Assembly (NCBI GenBank): GCA_017437165.1
Contig: JAFSBS010000456.1
Location: forward strand, 1-10,510
From: Clostridia bacterium
GTDB lineage: Bacteria > Bacillota > Clostridia > Oscillospirales > Acutalibacteraceae
Direction: 5' to 3'
Length of the DNA stretch: 10,510 bases
Part shown: positions 1-8,300 of the stretch, in pieces
Numbering within the stretch: position 1 is the first letter of the stretch
Layout of the letters: each line of letters starts with the position of its first letter
Program-made: the position numbers and the translations under genes
Notes under the pieces: model-generated
Told to the model about the DNA's origin: nothing
Databases searched by the model: none
What the model saw: only the letters and a program-made list of their open reading frames with translations

Positions 1-125
1 ATACCACTTATTCACCCACTTTTCCATTACTTCTGTATATTAGTGTCTTTACATTGCCATTACTTGACGTAAAATTCTATTTATTTTTAGTATATCTGAA
101 TTTTTGTCATAGTCAACAAAAATTC

Positions 126-154
126 TTGAAGAAGTATGGTTAATATGTTATACT
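126..154 (+). promoter_or_regulatory. Promoter of the dus gene
   Basis: A sigma-A-type promoter: -35 TTGAAG (126-131), a 17-base spacer, and -10 TATACT (149-154), with an extended -10 TG at 146-147. The predicted transcription start is near 161, at the GGAG (161-164) that serves as ribosome binding site 12 bases before the ATG, so the leader would be only about 16 bases. A weaker alternative upstream is TTGACG (64-69), 18 bases from TAGTAT (88-93), which would give a longer leader. The rest of 1-125 is AT-rich and shows no gene. Confidence 0.6.
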
Positions 155-176
155 ATTTTCGGAGTGATACAAAAAT

Positions 177-1148
177 ATGGATTTTTTATATTATAACGGA
201 AAAGTTGCTTTAGCACCTATGGCAGGTGTTGCAGACAGAGCATTTCGTGAATTGTGTATAAATTACGGTGCTTGTTACACTGTTACAGAAATGGTAAGTG
301 CCAAAGGGTTAAGTCTTAACGATAAAAAGAGTAAAGAATTACTTACTATAACTGAACCCGAACGCCCTTGTGGTGCGCAGATTTTCGGTAACGACCCGAA
401 AACAATGGCAATTGCAACAGAAAAGGCTTTGGAGTTTTCACCACAATTTATTGACATAAATATGGGTTGCCCTGCACCTAAAGTAGCGGCATCAGGCGGC
501 GGTGCATTACTTATGAAAAGCCCTGAATTAGCAGAGCAAATAGTTAAAGAAGTTGTAAAAACCTCTACTGTACCGGTAACAGTTAAAATGCGTTCAGGTT
601 GGGATGATAACACAATAAACGCAGTAGAACTTGCAAAAAGATGCGAACAGGCAGGTGCTTCTGCTATAACAGTTCACGGAAGAACAAAGGTGCAGATGTA
701 TTCCCCTCCTGTTAACATTGATATTATAAGAGATGTTAAAAAGGCGGTTAAAGTACCCGTTATTGGTAATGGTGATATTATTGATGGAAAAACTGCCGCT
801 AAACTGCTTGAAGAAACCGGTTGTGATTTAGTTATGGTAGGACGTGGTGCTTTAGGCAGACCGTGGGTATTCCAACAAATTAACGCTTATTTAGAACACG
901 AAAGAATTTTACCTGAACCACCGGTTATTGAAAGAATGCTTATTATGTTAAAACATATTGAAAAACTTTGTCTTTACAAAGGTGAAAGAATCGGTATAAG
1001 AGAAGCGAGAAAGCACGCCGCTTGGTACACTAAGGGTTTACGTGGTGCCGCTGAATACCGAGCAAAAATGAGTTCTATTGAATCATTTGACGATTTAAAA
1101 TTCATCGCCGGCGAATTCATAGAACTAAGCAAGAAAAACGAAAACTAA
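177..1148 (+). CDS. dus: tRNA-dihydrouridine synthase, nifR3/DusB type
   Basis: This FMN-dependent cytosolic enzyme reduces specific uridines of tRNA to dihydrouridine with NAD(P)H. The 323 residues match the family length (E. coli DusB is about 321). The N-terminal two thirds is a TIM barrel: APMAGV at 13-18, AQIFGND at 67-73, the family signature DINMGCPAPKV at 93-103 with the catalytic cysteine at C98, VKMRSGW at 136-142 with a flavin-contacting lysine K137, HGR at 167-169, NGD at 198-200 and VGRGALGRPW at 221-230. The last 85 or so residues form the helical tRNA-binding domain. The start is supported by GGAG at 161-164 and by the barrel beginning a few residues in, as in homologues. The gene is expressed from its own promoter. 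Which uridine it modifies cannot be read from the sequence. Apart from the inverted repeat at 1195-1265, no clear terminator follows it. Confidence 0.95.
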   Translation: MDFLYYNGKVALAPMAGVADRAFRELCINYGACYTVTEMVSAKGLSLNDKKSKELLTITEPERPCGAQIFGNDPKTMAIATEKALEFSPQFIDINMGCPAPKVAASGGGALLMKSPELAEQIVKEVVKTSTVPVTVKMRSGWDDNTINAVELAKRCEQAGASAITVHGRTKVQMYSPPVNIDIIRDVKKAVKVPVIGNGDIIDGKTAAKLLEETGCDLVMVGRGALGRPWVFQQINAYLEHERILPEPPVIERMLIMLKHIEKLCLYKGERIGIREARKHAAWYTKGLRGAAEYRAKMSSIESFDDLKFIAGEFIELSKKNEN

Positions 1149-1185
1149 CCCCTTGTCCCCAGTCCCTATTTCCAATATTTGTGTA

Positions 1186-1214
1186 ATGAAATTAAACACC
1201 CCGTATGTTACTAT
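1186..1214 (+). promoter_or_regulatory. Candidate promoter of the SH3b-C39 gene
   Basis: ATGAAA (1186-1191, 4 of 6 to the -35 consensus), a 17-base spacer, and TACTAT (1209-1214, 4 of 6) with an extended -10 TG at 1206-1207. This resembles the dus extended -10 (TGTTATACT). Transcription would start near 1221, inside the loop of the 1195-1265 inverted repeat. A competing candidate is TTGTCA (1226-1231) followed 16 bases later by TAGTAA (1248-1253). Neither is strong. Confidence 0.35.
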
Positions 1215-1265
1215 TAGAAAGACATTTGTCAAAAGAAAATGCAAAAATAGTAAATACGAGGTGTT
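1195..1265 (+). promoter_or_regulatory. Long inverted repeat covering the RBS of the C39 gene
   Basis: The left arm (1195-1215) pairs with the right arm (1246-1265) over 19 base pairs with one mismatch (C1201/A1259) and one bulged base (G1207), around a 30-base loop. The right arm contains the ribosome binding site GAGGTG (1258-1263), 8 bases before the ATG at 1272, and the left arm carries the complementary CACCCC. A run of five T follows (1267-1271), so in a transcript reading through from dus the structure could act as a terminator, an RBS blocker, or both. If transcription starts inside the loop, the left arm is not transcribed and the dyad would be a DNA operator or a fortuitous structure. 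Confidence 0.55.
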
Positions 1266-1271
1266 ATTTTT

Positions 1272-2258
1272 ATGAAACGAACGTGTAGTTTTATTTTAAC
1301 TTTAATTTTAACTTTTTCATTATTTCAAAATTTTAATTTAACCGCAGAAGCAAGTAGTACAGTTTACGGCGCAGGTAAAGTCACAACGGCCAGTACCTCA
1401 CTTAATGTGCGAAAAAGTGCTTCAACTTCTTCAGCTATAATTACAACCTTAAAAAGAAATTCGCAAGTCACACTTATAAATAAAAGTGGAAATTTCTGGT
1501 ATGTAAGATACAGCACTTCTAGTTATGGTTACTGCAGTGCAGATTATATTACAGTTACTTCAAAGGTTGTTAAAACAGTTAAAACAACAAGTGGTAATCT
1601 TAATGTAAGAAATAGAGCTTCAACAAGTGGTACTGTTCTTACAAAGCTCAGCAGTGGTACAAAAGTGCCTGTAATTTCAACCTCAAACGGTTGGTCAAAA
1701 ATTCTTTATAACGGTAATAAAACAGGTTATGTAAGCAGTGCTTATTTAACAACAGCAACTCAGAATAATACAAATACAAGTTATAAAGCGATAAGACTTT
1801 CAGGTGTACCAAACTTTAAACAAACAGACTCCCGTTGGGCAAATGTAATTATTGGTTCATCGGGTCAGACAATAGGTAAAATTGGTTGTGCTACAACTGC
1901 AATTGCAATGCTTGAAAGCAAGAGAACAAACACAACAATTTACCCGCATAATATGATGAAAAAACTTTCATACACTTCGGGTGGTGCGGTTTACTGGCCG
2001 AGTAATTACACACAAATCACATCTTCATCAGGGTACCTTACAAAAATTTATAATCTTTTAGAACAAGGTAAGCCTGTTATCGTAGGTGCAAAAAAATCAA
2101 ACGGTGGTCAGCACTATGTTGTTGTAACCGGTGTTAAAGCAACAAATACACTTACAACATCATCATTTTATATTAACGACCCCGGTTCATCCACAAGAAC
2201 AACTTTAAATCAGTTCTTCAGTGCTTACCCTTACTTTTATAAAATGTTGCATTATTAA
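1272..2258 (+). CDS. Secreted SH3b-SH3b-C39-like cysteine peptidase protein
   Basis: A 328-residue exported protein. Residues 1-27 are a signal peptide: basic MKR, a hydrophobic core to about 24, and likely cleavage after AEA. Two bacterial SH3 domains follow (about 35-95 and 102-160), each with the SLNVR/NLNVR opening and a GYC/GYVSSAYL close; such domains usually bind peptidoglycan. A Thr/Asn-rich linker leads to a Peptidase_C39_2-like domain (about 176-328). NFKQTDSRW supplies a likely oxyanion Gln184, IGCATTAIAML the nucleophile Cys206, GGQHYVVVTG His281 and YINDPG Asp303, so the papain-like triad looks complete. The site of action is probably the cell wall or outside the cell. There is no anchor beyond the SH3b pair. 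The substrate is unknown; it could be a protein or peptide, and related folds also cut amide bonds in the cell wall. The start is supported by GAGGTG at 1258-1263 and by the signal peptide beginning directly at the ATG. Confidence 0.88.
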   Translation: MKRTCSFILTLILTFSLFQNFNLTAEASSTVYGAGKVTTASTSLNVRKSASTSSAIITTLKRNSQVTLINKSGNFWYVRYSTSSYGYCSADYITVTSKVVKTVKTTSGNLNVRNRASTSGTVLTKLSSGTKVPVISTSNGWSKILYNGNKTGYVSSAYLTTATQNNTNTSYKAIRLSGVPNFKQTDSRWANVIIGSSGQTIGKIGCATTAIAMLESKRTNTTIYPHNMMKKLSYTSGGAVYWPSNYTQITSSSGYLTKIYNLLEQGKPVIVGAKKSNGGQHYVVVTGVKATNTLTTSSFYINDPGSSTRTTLNQFFSAYPYFYKMLHY

Positions 2259-2262
2259 AAAA

Positions 2263-2297
2263 TCATCCCATACAAGTCAGTAACTTGTATGGGATGA
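2263..2297. terminator. Bidirectional terminator between convergent genes
   Basis: A perfect 15-bp stem (2263-2277 with 2283-2297) and a 5-base loop sit between the C39 gene stop (2258) and the lipoprotein stop (2305). Read on the minus strand the stem is followed by six T, a strong intrinsic terminator for the lipoprotein gene. Read on the plus strand the tail is the weaker AATTGTTTTATT, so termination of the C39 transcript is plausible but less certain. Confidence 0.85.
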
Positions 2298-2304
2298 AAT
2301 TGTT

Positions 2305-5300
2305 TTATTCAGCAGAAACTTTTTCCCACTGTGCGTAAAGAATTACTTCACTCTTGCCATATACATTTTCAGGATAGTAAGAACCATCAATGTCATACAT
2401 CTCGCCTGAACCATCCTGTTCAGTATTCCATCCTATAAATTCATATCCGTCACGGACAAATTTATTTTTGAATATTGGCATACCACCTGCATTAGGGTCA
2501 ATAAGTTGTTTTTCCATTGAACCTGTACCACCGTTACCGTGGAAAGTAATTTCTGTGTAATTTTTGCTCCAGTATGGTGACATGTCTAATGAAGTTTTAT
2601 TTTTATCAATGAAGCCACTACCCTCTGCATATCTACCGTAAACTAACTGTAACGGCCATTCACAATGAATAGGATAGTTACCAGGGCCACCTGAGCAGTC
2701 ATTAAATACCCAACCTGTAATTACGCGGTCTTCATAAGCAAAATCAAGTTCTGGTAAGCTTATTTCATCACCGTAATTATAAGTCTTTGTTACAGTAGTA
2801 CCTGTTGCACCGCTATAGCCGCTATACTTATTACCACAGTAGAACGTAATGGTAATTTCAATCGGCTTCCAGTTTGCGTAAAGCGTCAAGCCGCCAATCG
2901 GCATGGTTGTTGATTCGTCATAGGACGCATTTTCAAGTGTCCAATTTTCAAATGTATAACCAGCAGCTTCCGGAATCGTTACATTTTTGACTGCGTCGGC
3001 AAATGTCTGACCGTATTTCACAGAAACTGTAATATCAGGGAATGAGAAGTTACCAACCTCTTTACCTACAACACGTTCTTCGCCTGTTTCCTCATTAATC
3101 TTTTTTATATCAACCATAGTTTTAATAGTTGAGTTATTGAAATCGAATACAAGGTCATAGCTGTTTCTTGTGTAGTAAAGTTTTAATACAGTACTGCCGT
3201 CTGCATTTACTGTTGCAGACTTGACATTAAGTGCATTGTTACTGTCAAATGTAAATCCGTCAACTGTTATTTCAGAAGCATTTACTGTTGAATTTGTAAC
3301 ACCTGTAAAGTTCTGTGTTTTTGAATTATCAATAACAAATTTACCAGTTAAATCTTCAAAGTAATGTTCAACCTTATAAGCAGTACTGTTACCTGCAATC
3401 CACTGCGCATAAAGTGTAACTGTACCGGATGTTGCAAGATTCAGAACTGTTTCCTGGTCAGAATATTTTGTACCTGTGCCATCTGCTTTTGTATTCCAAC
3501 CGTTGAAAACATAACCAGTCTTTTTAAATTCGTTTGATGTGAGTGCTTTACTCTGTCCGTAAGTAAGTGAGAGACTCTGCATTGTACCACTTGTTGCACC
3601 GTTACCATTAAATGCTACTGTGTAGTTTGCCGCAGTCCATACACCACTTGTTTTTGCATAGAGTGTTGCACCGTCTGCTGACATCTTACCATACTCAACA
3701 TCAAGCCAACCTGTCAATGCATAACCAGGGCGGGTATTATCAGCATTAAAGGTAGCAGGTGCTTTAATTGTATCACCGAATTTAACCTTTGTAGTAGCAA
3801 GAACTGTTGAACCATCGTAACTCATCCATTTTGCATCGTAAGTATTTCTTGTGTAGTAAAGTTTTAATGTAAGAGCATCATCTGAAGTAATTACACCACT
3901 GCTTACAGAACCGCTTACATTTTTATTGACCGTAAAGCCCGTAAATGAAATTTCATCAGCATTTACTGTTGAACCGAATGGTGATTTACCTGTTTCGGTC
4001 TGAGTGAGTACATAAGTACCATCTAATTGCTCAAGATAATACTCAGTTTTATAATTGTATGATTTTGCTTCCCAGAGAGCAACTAAAACAATATCTTCAT
4101 CTGAGTAAATTTCATCACCTGAAATATAATAATCGGTATCTATTAAAGTTTTTGTTTCATCGCCTTTTAAGTAGAAACCTTTTAAAACATAACCTGTCTT
4201 TGTGAGTGAGAAACCATCTTCATATTCAAACACATAGAACGGAACACCGTATTTATAACTTGGTGTGTAAGTACCACGAAGAATACCGCCATCCAATTCA
4301 AATTTTATATAGTGTTCGTTTCTGTAATAATGATAATTTACAACTGTTGTACCGTCACCGGCAATTGTTACTTCCTGTTTTGCAGGTGATGTGTAACCTT
4401 TATAAGTTTTTACTTCAGGTTTTACTTTAGAATCAGTAGTACCTGTAAGTTTTTCAGTTTCTGTTTCACATTCACTAGAAGTAAAGCTACCGCCTACATC
4501 TTCACGGATATGATTTACAATATAAGGTGTATCATCATTTGCTTCATAAACTGCGCTGAAGTAAAGCATAAACTCACCCATTGTATATTTTTCACCAGGT
4601 AAATAAACTTTTTCATCACCGTAGCCAAGAGATTTCCAGCCGATTAACGTGTAACCTGCTTTTTTGAACTCCTCGCTATCTGACTCAGCCGGAATTGTAA
4701 ATTCTTCACCCTGATAGTGATAATCGAGCTCGGTATTATTCCACCATACCTGCTTGTAATTACGTTTGTAATATACAGAAAGGCTTATATAATCTAATGC
4801 ATCTATATGAGCTTTTTCATATTTAACAGGCTCATCATTTACAACTGCAGCAGCAGAGCAATGTGAATACCACGTGCTTTCAAACAAGCTTTCATCCTGC
4901 GGCGCTAATATGCTGTAGTCAATTTTTGTACCTGCAGGAGCAGTATGAACTTCAGTGTATGAAGGCTCCTTACTGAACGTTCCGTCCGAATTCTGAATAA
5001 AGTAATTAACTTCAAATTCAACCTCGTCTGCTTCCCAGATTGCGTAATACTCTACTGACTTATTCTCAGATACAGAAATAGTCTCCGGTAATTCTATAAT
5101 GCCTGAGGAGCCATCCTTTGTTAAAGACCAGCCCTTAAACGTGTAGCCCGGAATTTCAACCTCTGCGTAATCAGGCACTTGTAATTCCTGACCGAATCTA
5201 AGCAGCTTGGTTTCTGATATCTCGTCTTCTCCGAAATACTCATAATCAGGATTGTTTGCATAGAAGGTTACTCTGTATTCATCACGGTTGTAATAAATGC

Positions 5301-8300
5301 AAAGATTTGTGCTTCCGTCACCGGCAATATAAGTGCCGTAATCGGTATACATAATACCATCAGCAATTTCTGCTGTAAAGTTAACAGGGAATTTTGAAAT
5401 ATCGTGTGTAAAGCCTTCCTTAGACAACACCTCTTCAAGTCCGATTCTGTCACCGGTTTTACCTGTTTTCTTCACCTCTTCATAAACCTCATAAACTGAT
5501 GGGTCATCTACTGACGCAACTAAATGAGTAATGGTGAAAGGTGTGTCTGTTCTTTCAACGTATATCGGAGTTAATCCGATTGGCACATCCGGCATTTTTA
5601 CACCCTCAAGGCAATTAACCTCGTGAAGCATTTTGCCGTCATATTCAGGAAGAGCAGCACAGCTTATTTGCCAGCCGAAGAAATCGTAGCCCGGCTTTTG
5701 GTCATCATAATTTTCAAGTGCAGGAAGCTTTGAGTCCTCTATAAACCATCTTGTTCTGCTATCATCAGGAGAGCCGAATTTTTCACCGTCTTTGTATATT
5801 ATGGTAAACGGTTCATAATATTCTACCTGCATTGATGGCTTTGTCTTTTTCCAGGTTAAATTAAAAATAACTGTTAAAGGCTCTTTTGTAAACGAAGCGG
5901 TTTTGCCCGTATAAGTAAATCTTGCCTGTGTGCTTAACTCAATATCACTATCCTCGGGATTTACCGTAATTGAGCCTGTGCTTTTATCGTAAGAGAATTT
6001 AGGGTTAGTCAAGTAAACTGCAAAATTTTCCAATCCCTTAATAACGTCCTCTGTTTTACCCGTAAGAACGTTCACCTTGCGCAGTCTGAGGTTATAAGGA
6101 GATATGGTGACGGTTTTTGTATTGTAAATAGTTTGTGAAAACTCAGGATCTACCACGGACACTATATTATCTGCATTACCTGAATTCCACAGCTCCAGCT
6201 CGCCCTCGTAAAGATGGAATCTGAAGGATGCTAAATCAAGCAGAACACCGCCGAATAAGTCTAAGTCTACGTAAAGACCTATTGCTGCATATAAGGCACC
6301 GCCTGATTGAACGTTGTGCTTATTGGTCTCTCCATTCCAATCGTAATGGAAATAGAAGAAGCCGTAAAGGTCTAAGTAAACACCAACCTCTATCATAGCA
6401 CCAAGGTTATCGAGCTTAACACTTATAAGTCCTATTGAGAACGTTACTCTGATACCTGCACGAAGTCCTAAGTTACCCATAATAAAGAAGTTGAAATTAG
6501 TGTATGGGGTTTGCTTATCTACAACGCTTGCAGAGCCCTTTGCATCGAACATATTGAGTGTAAAGTTGTATTGCTTTACACTTAATGCTTCAAAAGAAAC
6601 ACCCATTGTTATATTAAGTTTAGCGCCAAACACAAGTTCAACATCTAAAACATAGTTTACAATATGTGTTTTAGGGTCAACATAACCTTTGTTGTGATAC
6701 AAACGTATTGCTAAGATATCAACATAGTCAATTTCTCTTTCGAGCATTTTGGAATACTCATTTATAAGAGAATTTTCTTCATCAACGTTAAAGAACGAAA
6801 CGTTTCCGTCCTTAAGCATATTATTAAGCTTGGTTGCAATATTACTTGCAGATGAGAAAGTACCATCTTTCTTTTCAACAAGTTCATTCCAGAAGTATGA
6901 TTTCTGGTGATATTTTTCTGTGTAAACTGATGCTACTGCACCAACACCTGTGTAAACACCCATATCAAAACCAGCGTTTACAACAACTTCATCAATCCAC
7001 CATATAATATATGCCCAGTTATCCCACTGAACATCAGCAGAGAATCTAGTGTTGAATTTAACCTCTTGTTCAAAAGTTACATAAAGGTCGAGATAAAAAC
7101 TTTCTATAACTCTGTAACCATTTTCAACAACCTCAATACCTACAGGGATTGTAACACCAAAAGCAACTCTTAAGCCGGTACCTTTATTTAACTGAGTTAC
7201 TTTCTTGAGTTTCGTAGTTATATCTGCTCTTATTTCAGGCGGGTCAAGCCTTACCATATAAGAAAGATTACCTGCTTCAACGTCCATACCAAAGAGTTGC
7301 ATCTGGTCTGGACTTAAATGATATTTTTTACCAAAAACAACTTCTTCATCAGTACCGAGTTTGTTCTGTAAAATATATTGTGCAGTTTTTTCGGCAAAGC
7401 CGCTGTCTTCTGCCTGTTCTACGATTTTTTCTTCGAGTGCTTCAACTTCACTTTCCGGAAGTTGCATATCAACACCATTTGTTTCGTATGTTGAAAGAGC
7501 GTTTTTGAGTTCATCTACAGTAACAGGTTTTACTGTAACAACTGTAGTTTCAGCACCTTTTTTTACACCAGTAATTTCATAGTAATCAGCAGTTTCTGTT
7601 TCACCAAGAACACCCTCATAAAGTGCAATAAAATCACCAACGTTAGCTTTTGTATCGCCATTTAAAACTTCCTGATTTTCAAAATATGTAAAATCAAGAA
7701 CATCGTTATCCAATGTTAATGTATTTTCACTGTCGTCTTTATCCGCGTGTTTCGGAACCGGTAAAACATCAGGTAAGAAAACAACATCTTCTGCTTTTGC
7801 AGATTTATAAAAATACTTATTCCCCTCAACTGAAGTGATTTCTACATAAGCAACGTCACCGTCAACTACTGTATTTTCTTCAGTATCAATTTTACCATCA
7901 TGTAAAGCAATTACATCGCCTACTGAAATATCGTTACCGCTGTATGTAAATACACCTGTAGCGGAATTATCTTTCATAGCGATACTGCCATCAGTTTTTG
8001 AAAGTGAAATTGTATAAAGACCTGTTGCTTCTTCCATATCAAAACCAGAAATTTTATCTGTTTTTATGAATTTAACATCATCGTCTATTTTAAGATTACT
8101 TTCCTCTTCACGTGTTGTAAAAATATTATAAAAACGAATTTCTTTCTTCTGAACTTCGCCATCATAAATAAATAACACATAATCATCATCTGCAGGCATA
8201 ACACCATCTTGTGAAACAGTCTGTTCACGGTCAATAGCAGAAAGCTGATAAGTTTTACCCGCTTTTAATCCGCCATTTGGTAAAACTGTATATGTACCAT

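Larger units (their letters stand above)
2323..5832 (-). repeat. Array of InlB-B-like and MucBP-like modules in the lipoprotein
   Basis: Residues 1080-2249 of the lipoprotein. InlB-B/Flg_new-like units begin near 1080, 1264, 1437, 1585, 1742, 1815, 1970, 2071 and 2171; their hallmarks are an opening beta strand such as VTFYAN or VAFNGNG, a central GYxFxGW, and an end such as LYAQW. MucBP-like units begin near 1175, 1350, 1514, 1670 and 1896; they open like YKVEHYFEDLTG and end in YYTRN or similar. The usual order is MucBP-like then InlB-B-like, with extra InlB-B units near the C-terminus. The units are well diverged in protein sequence, so this is an old array rather than a recent tandem expansion. 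Unit borders are by eye. Confidence 0.8.

Noticed and set aside
275..613. 112-codon open frame on the minus strand
   Set aside because: It lies wholly inside dus, antisense to conserved catalytic motifs, and its translation resembles nothing; it is a shadow of the real gene.
1195..1265. Miniature transposable element with terminal inverted repeats
   Set aside because: It is only 71 bases, with no flanking target duplication that I can see. The arms fit the ribosome binding site and a terminator-like tail better.
2323..5832. Possible CRISPR array or insertion element in the repetitive region
   Set aside because: The repeats are diverged, protein-level and in frame, with long variable spacing and no short identical repeat-spacer pattern or transposase.
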